Below, in pieces: positions 1-12,300 of a stretch of DNA of 64,000 bases. A program made the translations under genes and the position numbers. The first letter of the stretch is position 1, and each line of letters begins with the position of its first letter. The DNA comes from Phoronis australis (taxonomy: Eukaryota > Phoronida > Phoronidae): assembly GCA_002633005.1 (NCBI GenBank), contig NMRA01000052.1:486722-550721 (forward strand), written 5' to 3'. Under the pieces are notes generated by a model. That model was not told the origin of the DNA. It ran no database searches and worked only from the letters and a program-made list of their open reading frames with translations.

Positions 1-1844
1 TTCGAGTTGGAAGGAATTAAACACATCGACAACCTCCTAAGGTGTTCCTCTATGCGCAAAAGGTATTTGTAACAACGTGACTTTGATGGTTTAGTCGGTG
101 CGAGGCATAATTCGCCGAAAAGCTTCCGGCGTACAGAGCGCCTATAGCCTCTACATCGCCTCTGCTTCGGGCCAACAGAGGCGATTGTCATTGCCTAGTG
201 TATCGGCTGCAGGGCCGCTGAATATATATTCATGTTACGCCCTCACTGGGCATCAGTATTCTAGTACCAGTAAACTAAATTTCAGAATCAATTTTGCTGC
301 TGCGAAGCTGTCATCATCTCCCGAGAGACATCGCAAAAAATTAGGAAATGGCGCGAGCGCGTGACAAAAGGGTACTATTTTCAAAACGACGAAACATATT
401 GTTACAAAAGGCGAAGAATTACGTAAGAAAATGACGTTTATTAGATTTTATTTAACTGGCCAGTTTTTACCCACATCGGCACTAAGCTGTATATTTAGTA
501 TACAGCTTTGTGCCAAGGCTAGCTCAGTAGACACAGTTAGCTCTTGTACAGTAGGAGCTTCATACAGCGGAAGCTTTTTGACGAATTATGCCTCACATCG
601 ACTTAAACATCAAAGTCGCGCTGTTATAAATACCTTTGCACATAGAAGGACACCTTGGGGGGCTGTCGATGTCTTTTAATTTTGTCTAACTCGAGCAAAT
701 ACTACCGTTATCAAACTTTTTCTTCAAGCAGTCCCTCTTTCAGTTCCCAAAACCAGTAACTGGCCCTTTCTACACTGCACACGCTAGAGGATATGACATC
801 ATACCACCTGCTGCGCGAAGTTTTAAAAATGTCCAGTTTCCGATTTTGAGAATTGAACGAACTACGAAGAGAAAGAATTCTAGTGAAAACCATTAATAAA
901 ATATATTTTAGTCCTTCCAACTACACCAAATAGTTATATGTAAACCACTGGTATTTGTCAACAATCGGGTTATTCAGTTTTTTCCAGTGCGTTTTATTCT
1001 TCAATTTTAAGGTAAATTAGTTGGGCATTCCCAAAGGAGGAACAATGCTCCTCATCCTCATGTTAGCCAACATTACTCCTCCTCATGTTGGCCGTAACTT
1101 TGGTATTGCCTAAGTAATAGGTTGTTAATCCTCCTGAGCAATTTGCCAGAGTAGTCTCAGGGAGCTGGAGATATCTTAAAGCTTCGTTTTGCCTTGTTTA
1201 GCAGGCGGAAAAAGGAAAGTGAAATTTGACCTTTTATTGATAAATTTGGTGTCCCTATTTGTTGCGGTGTCAAGGTTCTATTTCCATTAGCGGTCACGCA
1301 AAATTAGGGTGCAAGCTCCGCGCATAGATATCTGCAGATAGGCGTATCTATTGTTCACTTTTTTTTCTTATAATAAAGATTATGGTAAGTATTTATCGGT
1401 AACCGGCTGATGGGCTCCCAAGGTATGATATCCGTGCGACCTATATTGTTATATCCAACAAAGACGCAACAAAGGAAAACAACGGTAGGGTCTCATAGGC
1501 GATAACCTTCTTACGCGCTTATGTCCGTCACATGCATCCCGCAAATTAACCAATAGCTTGCAAAATCCATACGACATCATTTGGCATGGGTGGTCAAAAA
1601 GAACTTTGAAACTAATAGCGACTCTAAAGTAATTGCTGAGACTTTACCATTGCCATTCATGATAAGGAATTATGAGATCGATTTTATGAGAGTAAAAGGA
1701 CGAATTTTATTTTAGTGTTAGCCAACTAAATGACAAAATGCAGAGTTATAAGAGATAGCAAACATTTTTGATGTCACCTTTTTGTTTGCCTGTAATGACA
1801 TTCCTGGTAGTTTGTGAATGTATTCAAACCTTAACTCCGAATAG
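1..1844. other. No gene recognised; 5' flank or first intron of CCDC134
   Basis: No conserved protein, tRNA or repeat could be recognised here. The missing first exon of CCDC134, which should encode the signal peptide and about 40 residues, must lie here or beyond the left edge. I looked for a hydrophobic start followed by a donor in the right phase and found none that was convincing. Short open frames at 98-364 and 431-679 show no family resemblance. Confidence 0.5.
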
Positions 1845-4800
1845 ATAAAAAGCTGTTTGCACTACAAAGGGCAGAGCACCATGCTGCAGTGAAGAAAGTG
1901 ATGGATTTAGACTCGTACGAGAAACAGTACAAAATGGTGAACGTACTGCTACAGAAGTTGTTCTCGGTGAGTCATGCATTACTGTAAAAGAATGAGGTCT
2001 TGTAAGGTTACTGAGGTTGCTATGCTACTATGGTAACGGAATGAGGCAGGAGCTCCACCTGTTGACTGTACAACTAAACAGGAGTAGCTGTTGCTGTTTA
2101 TCTCTGTTTAAAAAGGAACAAATACGATAAAATCTCACCAATTGAGGACGCAATGTGGCCAACAAGTGACATGTATTGCCTCGGATTTTCTGAAAAAGAT
2201 GTAACATCAACATAATGCTTTGCCAGATTCTTCACCATAGCTACCACCAGGCAATATTTTGAAAAATTGCAAATATTCGCAACATAGCTAAAAGATCTTA
2301 AAAATGAAAAAGGGGTTAATTAAGGCAATTATCATTATCCTACATTGATGAAATTTTACTGTACATCAATTAGTATTCATAAACGTCACTTACAGTGGCG
2401 TTCCATCCAAAAAGTGAACTTTGAGATCCTTTGCTGCTGTGCAATTGGTCTTAACCTGTTCCTTACTGAGGTGAGGTGAGGTGTCTCAGCTTGCCAAGAA
2501 CTGTCAACTTGTAAATGATTTTAGCAATGCACGGTGCATTAAGTGACACCGTTACATGCCAACTTGTAGACGCCGCCCTTAGCAATAACAAACGATGGGA
2601 TGAAGTATTTTTGTATTAGGGAAGTATAAAGGATCTAAATTACTGTTTACCGGACCACGTTGCCAACTGGTATGCCGGATTTCATTTAATTTGCACGCGG
2701 GCGGTTGGCGTTGCTTGGTTTCTCCATTAATTTTGCACAGCGGCCCGCAACAAAGTTTGTATATTTGTTTGTAGCACCCAAATTATCAGGGAAAATGCAT
2801 TTAATTTAGTTTGTACAAAGGGGAAAATTACCATAGTTTACATAGCTGCTTTGCATGGTCTGCTGAAATGATCTTTATACTTTAATAATTGAAAATGGTG
2901 TCAATTTGGGAAATTTACAGTCTTTATTGAAACAGTGTGTTTATGTAAACTTGGCACTTGTAAAAGGCAGTTGTGGATTGCTACGGAAACTACTGTACGT
3001 ATACCTCATCAACAGGTAATGCAAGAGAACAAGGTGAAACTGATGGCAGGTGGGTTCACGCCTGGTGACCCCATACCACAGGATAACGACCTCCGCGATG
3101 GTAAGTGAGGCCATTTGTGCTGGATACGTGGTGAATTGTCTCTTGTCCTTGTTGCATTTACAAATGGTGGTGTAATGATTTGAGTGACTTGCTATGTTGT
3201 GTTGTGTTGTGTTATCCTGTGTCATGTAACTGTGGTCTTCATTATTTCATTATCCGAACTCCCTGTCGTATCTTTAATAAGTACGCTAATCCATATGCCC
3301 ATATTCCTTTGAACTTAGTGTAATTCAGCATTAGTGCCATTGGACATTGGTTGTTAGATAACTTCTTCCTGTGTATTCCTTTGAGTGTTTCCGCCCTCAA
3401 AGTGAAGAATGAATTTAATTAGTTGATATGGTTTCAAGTATTTATTGACAAAGATGGATCTTCGTGCATTAGTCCATGTAGTTTGCCACAAAGTCCGTCT
3501 AAACTTTGATACATCTTGGCCAGATTTATTCAAGCTTTGAGTTGGTTGTTAATTGAAACGAATTTAATGTTTAAATCTGTTGTTTCAGCCTTCTCTGTGA
3601 TCCTTGAGAACACGGCCATATTTGGTGACATCGTACTTCGTCTGCCACGCATCACCCATGTACTCTACGATAAGAACAACGAATGGCAGGTGCTTGCCAA
3701 GTGGGGCGTCGGCTTTTGCAACGAGAGTGGGATATTTGATGATGGGCCGAATGCAAAACTTATCAGCCTTGTAAGTGTATTGGAACAAACCTTCACTAAG
3801 TGTATCAAACCTTCACTAATGTTCTGAGCTCTAATAGGTGAACACAAAATAACCAACTTCGGACTCCATGCAAGAGAAATCAAGTTTGCAGCTGCGAATC
3901 TAGCTACAATCGAAGACACTGAAGTCCAAACAATACATAGTGTTGTGGTTCAGTAGACACGAAAGGTACTTAGAGTAATTACTGTTTCCTGTCATGATGA
4001 GGAATTGTACCACTCTGTACTTATTGTATTCAGTCATCATGTCTAGGAATTCTGTGTCATTTTGTCTGCATTTGCTGTGATTAGATCCCGAAAACGAACT
4101 CGTTCTGTAATTGAAACTGAAATACGAACATTAGTATTACTTGATGTGGCGCGTTAAGTTTTGAAACAAGAACAGTCAGTCCGGGATGTAGTGTTGGAAT
4201 CCACAAGTGTTTTGGAGCTGTTGACCTTTACTGCATTGTGCGGATCTGAGCAAACTTTCAAGTTATTTTTTGTGCTTTTGCATGTCTATTTAAGTTACAC
4301 TCTTTAGTTTTGCACCACATTGTGCCTTCAGAAAGCACTGTCAAAGTTAACAAATAATCCAAACCATATCGTTGTTGCTCTAGATCGCGATTGGTACCTG
4401 CGTGGAGATATCCAGTCAAAGTGCGCCACATTAGTTTACGAAATAGTTTTCAAGGTGACTTAGTTATTAAACTGTTGTAACTCCTCTATGTCATGTTACT
4501 CACTTGTGTCTGTTCTCACCTGTGTTTGCAAAGTCTATCAATTGTTCCCTTATTTTAGATGGCACAAGAATTGGAACTAGTAGAACGTGATCCAAACTTC
4601 GTCAATCCTTATAAAGCTGATGATGATGTGAGTTCTGTCATGTGCTTCACTTAATACAAAAGACAAACTTTCAGACATGTAATAGTCACTTTAAGGGGTC
4701 CCACATTTTGAGAACCAGTTTTCTCCTCAGAATAACTGGCGTCGAACTGGTTTTCAAAATCCAGGATCCTTGTGAGTGGCAGTTGTTAAATGTGCTTTCA

Positions 4801-5734
4801 ACCTGTTTTTGTTATGGGCCGTTCCAGCAAAATCTGTGTGGGAGGGGGGGGGAAGGCAACCGAAATAAATTATGGGTGGTTGCGTTTAATTTAAATTCAA
4901 AATGGCTGGTGGTCGTACTTCAAAAAAATTAAAATTTACAGGTCGTTGTTGTTTCATTGGGCCATAAATGTTTGATAGTGGGTAATTTTAGTAAATTTTA
5001 TAAACAATCCGCACAGAATCAAAAACTGAAACAAAAATGCAACTTGCAAAAAGCTCCGACTTTTTCACTCCCTCCGATCTCCTCATTGGCATGTTCATAA
5101 CACCATTTAACCACAGGTGCTCAAATTTCTCTATGGCTAATAACCATATATAAGAAACATATGTTTTCTTAGTAATGAATGACGTTAGTGGTGATGGAGG
5201 AACAGATAAACTCAAGCGCCTGTGCAGTCAACCACAAGAACAAAAAAAAATTACGGGTGGTCGCATTTCAAGCTTATAAAAAATTACGGGTGGTAGGCTG
5301 AAGAAATAAATGAAAAATATGGGTGGTTGGTGCGAAAAAAGGTGCCTTCCCCCCCTCCCATACAGATTTTACTGGAACAGCCCTATGGACAAAAAGTTAT
5401 TAATTGTAGTGTTACAACAAATGTTTGTTCGTTAATGATTTGATATACATCTGAGCATTGGAAACGAGGAGTATGTAACCATGCTTACAAGTATATTTGG
5501 AATTTTTTTAATGAACCATTTGTCATGATGGAAGCTGTGTTCAGCACATTGTTTTTCACGACTTGAGATTAACAATAATTCATTGCATTGTAACTCGTTG
5601 TCTGCTTTTTATAGTTGGATAAACTGATTGATGATGAACTGTCAAAACAAAAAGCTGGCTTAGAAAAGAAGTTAAAGAAGAAGAAAAAGCGAGAAAAGAG
5701 AAAGGGACCTCGTTTGTCAAAGGCTGAATTATGA
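1845..5734 (+). CDS. CCDC134: CCDC134, coiled-coil domain-containing protein 134 (5' end missing)
   Basis: Five exons join in frame: 1845-1966, 3016-3100, 3589-3770, 4559-4627 and 5615-5734, giving 191 residues; the human protein has about 229. Each intron has GT/AG ends and compatible phases. The third exon (VILENTAIFGDIVLRLPRI ... WGVGFCNESGIF) and fourth exon (MAQELELVERDPNF) follow the vertebrate protein closely. The last exon is a lysine-rich helix ending RKGPRLSKAEL. CCDC134 is a secretory-pathway protein; in mammals it acts in the ER in quality control of the chaperone GRP94 and is linked to brittle-bone disease. The KAEL tail is a KDEL-type retrieval signal, corresponding to QSEL in human, and supports ER residence. 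The signal-peptide exon is not seen. Intron 4 contains two repeats described separately. Identity is firm; the 5' end is open. Confidence 0.95.
3193..3213. repeat. Short TGTTG microsatellite
   Basis: A run of about four TGTTG units lies in CCDC134 intron 2, 93 bases after the donor. It is a simple repeat with no sign of function. Confidence 0.6.
4700..4770. repeat. Small foldback repeat, copy 1
   Basis: About 70 bp with inverted arms: ATTTTGAGAACCAGTTTTCT on the left and the near reverse complement (AACTGGTTTTCAAAATCC) on the right. A diverged copy is at 52232-52306 in an SNX25 intron. Two unlinked copies with the same arms and spacer length suggest a dispersed foldback or MITE-like family. 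It lies 46 bp upstream of the larger transposon at 4816. Confidence 0.6.
4816..5383. mobile_element. 568-bp non-autonomous DNA transposon (MITE) in CCDC134 intron 4
   Basis: The two ends are imperfect terminal inverted repeats of about 45 bp, at 4816-4860 and 5340-5383. They begin GGGC(C/T)GTTCCAG(C/T)AAAATC and continue into a run of G. The bases TAT flank both sides, consistent with a 3-bp target duplication. The inside is non-coding and has several copies of a motif like TTA(T/C)GGGTGGT. A 3-bp duplication would fit PIF/Harbinger or CACTA superfamilies, but the ends match no family I can name with certainty. It lies wholly inside an intron and leaves the coding exons intact. Confidence 0.75.
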
Positions 5735-7144
5735 CGTCTCCGAGCTTGTAGCAGCGCTGTTTGTCTCCAGGTGCTATGTTGTCCCAATTCCCAAGGTCAG
5801 TAATACGGGTCAGACTGGCTGGTTGCAGTACGGAGTACATAAGGCCTCGCTTTGCTATTAAACAAAATCCCAAGCGTCGTAGAAATGTTCGGGTCATTGG
5901 AACATGCTCAGAAATATGGTAAAACTTTTTCGTTTTTGATTATGAATTAGTGTCCTGAAAATTGAAAGCCACGTGTGTGAGAATTTTTGTTTGAGACAAT
6001 CATCCCAAATTTAAGGGATTGTTTTTACGACTAAAAAATGCTGCTGTCTCGAATCAAAAAAGAATTATAGTATCAGGGGTTAGAATTTTCCTCCTTTTCC
6101 TCTTTTTTGGTTTCGATTTCCTCTAATTTTGGTTTGAAATTCCTTTTCTTCGTTTCTTTTTTATCATTATTATGACTTTATTCAAGCATAAAGATTTATT
6201 TAAGTTACATTTCACTACACAAAAAACATTTCTGTGACACAAGCCTATACACCACCTGGAATTTTTTTCCTCTTTTTGTCATTCGTGATTCCAAGTCCTG
6301 TAGTTTTGCTTGTTGTAGAAATCATACAACATGTTATGGGTTTTATCATGTTTAGAGCTGTTTGTGCGTGCGATAGCCAAATTATTACACCACTGAATGC
6401 TTCCAAATGAGGAGTAACAAACACCAAATGAAAGTTTTTATTGCTCATTATTGAAAAAAACGTGTGTGCTACGAGGTTGTTGCTGCCAGTGCGATTCATA
6501 CATCATGTCTTGTTAATATGAGCATCATATGAATTGCACAATTAATCATTAATAGAGACAACCTTATAAGAAGCGTAGGGACTCGAAGAAGAAAATTTTC
6601 TGCGTTGATATGTTATTTTGGAATGTTGTGAATTGTCCAGCTGTAAGTTGTTCACATTTTGTTATCTATGACTGCTGTGTCGGTGTAGTGGCTGTTAGTG
6701 CTGTCAAGTTTCTAGTAAAAATAATTGTGGCATGTTGCTGGGCAGACAGTGACAAAACACCAACTCGCATTTGCACGTGCTCTTTATACCTGCATTGGGG
6801 ACAACTTTGGTCTTCTCTCTTGATTGAACTGTTTATTTATTGGTTCTAGACGGATCCTCCATGGCCGAACAGATTTAGACAATCTGTAAACAAGCAATAT
6901 TACACCCTCAGTATTTCAATCACCTCATCCATATTATGTGGGTCGCCCCATCACTAGTAGGCGCAACACTGGCAAGATTGCTATTTTACGATTTAACACT
7001 AAACACTGGTCTCGACGGTGACATATGTTACGTACCACAGTGAAGTAGAAAGAACAAGTTTTCAAACAAGTAAAAAAGTATAATCTAAACAACAACAAAT
7101 TCAACATAAAAAGCCAGTGAGTGAGGAATTGAGTGAACTTTTAC
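5735..7144. other. Non-coding region downstream of CCDC134
   Basis: No conserved gene was recognised. The first few hundred bases are presumably the CCDC134 3' UTR; I did not find a clear AATAAA signal near the stop. A pyrimidine-rich, low-complexity stretch lies at about 6080-6170. Confidence 0.45.
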
Positions 7145-7406
7145 TTAAAGAGATTTTTCCAAAGACTCTGTCACTGTTTGAATACATACTTCAGATTCCT
7201 CTTCTTTCAAACCATAGATGCGTAGACTATTCCTTCTTGAATACTGCTCAAGAGAATTCACCTTTTCCTTCAAGACCTCATTTTCCCTTTTAAGTTTGAC
7301 CAGTTCCCGCAAATCAGTTACTTTGTACTTCCCAGAAATTTTACCTGCTCTACTTAAACTAGCAATACTGTCACAGGCTCCACTACAGGAAAACTGAAAC
7401 AGTAAT
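7145..7406 (-). pseudogene. LINE ORF1-like coiled-coil relic
   Basis: The reverse strand is open for about 86 codons and ends with TAA at 7145-7147. It reads as a leucine-heptad coiled coil (LKRENEVLKEKVNSLEQ) followed by YSRRNSLRIYGLKEEE. The pattern SLEQYSRRN-LRI-G is typical of the coiled-coil to RRM junction in ORF1 proteins of animal non-LTR retrotransposons. There is no start codon, RNA-binding domain or reverse transcriptase alongside, so this is a fragment. Its upstream part overlaps a segment repeated about 475 bp away. Confidence 0.5.
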
Positions 7407-7977
7407 TGTTCCTATTGGATCTACCACCTACTCAATGTCTGAAAGATCGGAATCATCCGAAAAGTCCACCTGTCTGTTCCTGTATCGTTCAAAGTATTCC
7501 CGTCAGGTCCGATAGTTTGCAAACACAGTGACATTTGTCAAAATCTAATTTCCTTTTCAAACGCTGGTTCTCCTTTCTAGTGTGAAGTGATTGCAAGTCT
7601 GTTAGTTGTGGCAAAAGTTGAGCTGCAGTCATTGAAGACGACGATTCAACAGCAGTTCAGCAGGGCTGTAACCACATGATAAAGGAGTTGCTTTGTAGCA
7701 AAGTAACGCAGGATAATAATGGTCGGCAGATTGCAACAATCTCTTCAATGTGCCAACTGCTCGTTTCACTTCCCCATTCCCAGATTATAACGATCTTTGT
7801 ACTTCCCGGAAATTTTACCTGCTCTACTTAAAATAACAATGCAGTCTCGGGCTCCACAACAGAAAAAATGTGAACAGTAATTGCTCCTATTGGATCTTTC
7901 ACCGCCTTCACGTCCGAAAGGTTGGAATCATCTGAAAAGTCCACCTGCCCGTCCCTGTATCATTTAAAGTATTCCTC
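7322..7977. repeat. Diverged direct duplication (7322-7505 and 7797-7977)
   Basis: Two segments of about 180 bp are clearly related in the same orientation, separated by about 290 bp. Shared landmarks, in order, are TTTGTACTTCCC(A/G)GAAATTT, CTCCTATTGGATCT-like sequence, GAATCATC(C/T)GAAAAGTCCACC and a final AAAGTATTCC. On the reverse strand both encode a related phrase (RQVDFSDDS-LSD), so the duplicated piece is probably remnant coding sequence of the neighbouring element. Small indels and substitutions suggest an old duplication. Confidence 0.65.
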
Positions 7978-9204
7978 ATCTACACTGCTGTGCTCACTTT
8001 ATGTCATGTTTGTTCTTTGTAATCCTGTACACCACGTCACAGATGCTTAACAAACAAAAATAGCGCTGTTTGTATTTTCCATTGCAACATGACATTACAA
8101 CACCACGACACTTAAATGTGTAAATAACTTTGCACAGCGATATTTATTGTTAAGAAAATAGCAATTATAATTACAATAAAGAATTTATACGGTATTATTC
8201 AGATTGGTTGGCACATTGCAAATTTCTCTTTAAGAAGACAAACGATTACAACAGTCTTCAATCTTACGCAGGTTTGTCCCCTTTTCTGATCCGTCTCAAG
8301 TTGCTTAAGAAACCTTATCCTCTTCTGGTCATGACCGGCATGCTCCATAAAGTTCTTTAATGTCCCCCACAACTGCTCTCACCTCTAGTAATTCCTAAGG
8401 TGGATCTTGCCATGAGATATGCAGCATTACGTGAGGACCTCATCATTAGTTTTGCCCTTGTAAATTCAACAATAGTTAAAAGTGCTCCTTTGTGAGACTT
8501 GACTGCACTCTAGAGCGACTACACCAACAGCAATGTTTTCTTTACAACAAGAGTATGTTAGTACGTAATTAGTAAGAAAAGTTTTCTGGAAGCTTATTCA
8601 TAACTGTAAGTGTGTGGTTATGACATATTTGGCATTTTTAAATATTTTGCTGTTGTAGCCATGTTAACTTATGTTTGTTTTCTGATTGACTAGTGGTTGA
8701 AATGACAAAATCACAGTAACTTTTGAGTGTGTCTGCATTCCTATGTTTTGATAATATGTTACTGAACAAAAATATGTCTGAAAACGTCAGCTTATTTGAT
8801 TGACAACTTAATGTGATATTGTGATTCTGTTGTTGCCAGCTGTTTCTAGGCAGGTATTGTATGTTGTGGTCAAGTTGTTACGAGCAGGGTATGCCAGATT
8901 AAAGTGAAGTCCGATGATGTTTGTACTTTCATCTTTCATTGTTATTATTTAAAATATCATGCTCAGTCTCAAGATATTATCACTGTTGTCTATCATTGAA
9001 CAGTTAGCACGGGAGGCTTCTGCATTGCAATGGCCTTTCATGGATGTACTTAAATCTAGTGAAAACGAAAATAGAAATTCTGTCAGCATGTCTTCCTGAA
9101 AATGAAATCTCAATGACCCTGAAGCTTATGTATGAAAATATATATTTACACTCACGATTTTAGATTTTATGGGCGGGATGCCCGCTGCTAAGTCTGATTG
9201 TATT
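7978..9204. other. No gene recognised
   Basis: AT-rich sequence with many stops in all frames. I see no conserved protein, RNA gene or clear repeat. Confidence 0.5.
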
Positions 9205-9300
9205 TTTGTGTCTGACCGGTCGTCTCGATGGCTCGGTGGCTACAGCGTCTGCATGGAAGGTCCTGGGTTTGAGTCCCGGTCAGTGGCAGAAATCTCCAGA
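9205..9300 (+). repeat. tRNA-derived SINE-like sequence
   Basis: A near-consensus pol III A box (TGGCTCGGTGG, 9229-9239) is followed by a near-consensus B box (GGTTTGAGTCC, 9266-9276) inside a tRNA-like context (CCTGGGTTTGAGTCCCGG). The spacing is short and no cloverleaf folds, so it is not a functional tRNA. It is best read as the tRNA-like head of a SINE; the 3' extent is uncertain. A B-box-like sequence with a similar tail is at 50715-50755 on the other strand. Confidence 0.5.
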
Positions 9301-12300
9301 CTTATGTTAATTAGGTCATGTGATGTGGCCAATAGGTGGCGTGCAGACAATGAAGCTTGTGCACCATTTCAAACCGTTAATGCTCTCCTGTTAAACTCAC
9401 CTGTAAGTTAGGGGATTCAACTCCCAAGATATATTTAAGTGTACATTGATTGACACTGCTATGCGTGAACGCATTGACTTGCCTCGTTATTTGCATAAAC
9501 ATGTTACAAAATGTTGATTTTGTTTTTATTGTGATACACCTTTACTTTAAATAAAATTTGTAAAAATGCTTAGTTTGTTTTTAGGTGTCCTGTTGCATGT
9601 GACTGAGCACATTTTGCCACTGTAGCAATATGTGTGTGTGCCGGACATCCGTCTGCCAGAAGTCCGTCTGCCAAACAAAAAGATGAGGGCACAGGGCCAA
9701 ATCTCTGAACTCAAAGCTCTACTCAAGACTCAAAGTTTAGCCAATGCATGATAGGCATTCGTATTTCCAATACTCAAAACGTGCCATGCAATTGGCAAAT
9801 TTTTATTTGAGTTGAGTACACAGATTGGGCCCTTGACCGCCAAGCTTTATTGAGGCCTTCAGGTTATTCGATTTTTTTAGAAAAATAAAGATCAAGAAAT
9901 TTTCTGTCTACTATCAGCTAGTTGTAGTGTGTTGTAGTCTATAGAGGTCATAAAACATTTGGTAATAAAGTTTTCACTATTTGGAGCAAAACAATCCATC
10001 CTATGAAAAATGGAAAGTGACAGTTTTGGCAATTGCTTTACATAAAAGTGCAAAATAAGAATTACTGTTGTCAAGTCCCTCCACATTGAAACAGACGTCA
10101 TGCCCTCTACAGTCCAGTCAAGGAATTAAAAGTTTCCAGCATTGTGAAAAAATAGCTGATTTTTTAGAATAAAAAGTGCAGGGTAGGTATGTGTTGCAAA
10201 TGAACTTTTTTATTAATCCGAGGAAGGCATTGCATATTAGGACTTGTGAGTGTGGGCGGAAACGTCAGACTTTGTGCTTTTCTGTAAGTGATTTACCTAC
10301 TGAACGTTTTTTAGTTGTCAAAAGATACCACACCGTTTTAATCGGTAATTTCGACCAATCCTCATTCTGTGCCCTGCTAGTGCATCAGTTCAATGATAAC
10401 AATAGTATTCACTTGAAACGCATGCCCTATTGTGTCGTAAAATGGGTACTGCCGTCCTTAGCGAATGGTCTTTCCCTACTGGTTGTCCTACAACTTTCCT
10501 AAAGCGTAGGTTACTTTCGTCTGTATAGGACTTAGTGAGGAGTTTTCCGACATTTGCTTCAAACGTAAGAGGGTTGACGAAGGTTACAGAGCATTGCTTT
10601 GTTGTAGAGAACTGGACGGGAATTTTCAATATCTGTCCATAGGGCAAACCTAGCTTTGGCATCTTTTTATCAGGATTAATTCTATTAGAGGCTGGACGGG
10701 ATGCAAGACGAGCCATTAAATTACCAGTTTTGCAGTGGGGTGTCTATACGATTCAATTAAAATCAGCGTGAACGCCATAATTTTGTCTTGCTAAATTACT
10801 CTGCCCGACTTGCCACCAAAAATTTGAAATTGCAGAAGCTTTTTCATTTTTACAATTATGGCAAACAGTACTTTTGGAACCCGTGATCAGAAGAGAACAT
10901 TGCGTGTGAACTCTTACACATCACACTGGCCAAAAAATGGGTGATCAGGCAAAATCTGTTGCATGGAGACACAAGATACAGCAACTCTGCACTTGTTTTG
11001 CACACAATATGGTCGACAGGTGAAATTCTATTTTCTTAAATTTATCCACAAAAGAAAAGGTACTACCATAATCTATCACCTGCGTAGTTTGTACTTGTAG
11101 ATGTTGTAAAACACTGGTTTAAGTTTTTATTACTTGTATCAAGTTTTTCAGCCTTTGAAAAAGGTAAAAACAACTTCTTTAGCAATTATTTTTGTGTGAA
11201 ATAAGAGAACTATAGTAGTTTATGTTACGTGCTCAGTATAATTGTTTCTAAAAACTCAAACACCGAAAATTCCTCAGACGTATTGTCAATAAACAGTTGT
11301 GGAATCAAAAAAATTCACTTTGTTCCGAACCTTTCAATGGTTAGAGAAATGGGCGATTCGTCAGCATGGCCTATTTGAAAAAACCAACTCGACCCACTAC
11401 GGTTCTGAGGCCCACAAACGAATTTGAGGAAGAGATTACTTTATGCACAGTTACTAGTGCTTGATATGAGCCAGGTAACATACAAAAAAGAGTTTTTGCT
11501 TACAAAGGTAAATATTTTACATACCGGTAGTTCCTGTTTCCTGTATTCATTAGTGGCAGTTTCATTTTCAAGATCGCTACTAACAAAAGGGTTGATATTG
11601 CCAGTTATGAAATGAACACAAAAAGAACATGAAAATATAATTTATTTAACCAGAACATATGTTACAATAAATAAATATACATATTCAAGTGGCCATAGAC
11701 CTGCCTTCCCTCCAAGAAGAGAACTTTTGACTGACCACAAAATATGGCAACATAAAATTGGTCTGCACTTGTTTTTTACTTTGATGAAGGGGGATTGCAA
11801 AAAATGACAGTGTTATTTATTCCTTGAGAATATGCTGGTCCCAAAAATGACACCCCCGGGCCTCACGCGATAACCGGCCTCCAGCAATAATTGGCCTCCA
11901 GCAATAATTGGCTTCAAAGTTTGACAAGGAAAATTTTGAGACCAATTTCATTCATGTGTCGAGTAAGTGGTCTAAATCGGAAGTTTTTTGTGATGGAAGG
12001 TGGGATTACTGTTGTCATAAGTAACAAAATAAATCTCCAATTTTTAGCCTTGCTACTCAAACATTAAAAATACAATTCGGGATCAAACTTGATTGACAAG
12101 CAATTCAAACACACCAAATGTTCACCTTCATTCAAAATAGTGCATGACATGATGAACGTTACATGTATAACAGTGCAGTACATAAAATTTCCAGGAAGTG
12201 AAATCAAGATTTCTTCATAAGATAAAGCGCACACATTAATGCTTTGGTCTAATACAGCCATACCAAAATGTTTTGAGAAATTTTGGACATTTGCAACAGA

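Noticed and set aside
431-679. Open frame with a hydrophobic N-terminus as the missing CCDC134 signal-peptide exon
   Set aside because: No donor in the needed phase follows and the sequence does not resemble the CCDC134 N-terminal region.
1330-1385. ATG followed by a perfect donor (GTAAGT) near 1381 as CCDC134 exon 1
   Set aside because: The frame that would join in phase has a TAG stop just upstream and no start codon.
5569-5897. Open frames of 72 and 105 codons on the - strand
   Set aside because: They are antisense shadows of the last CCDC134 exon and its 3' flank.
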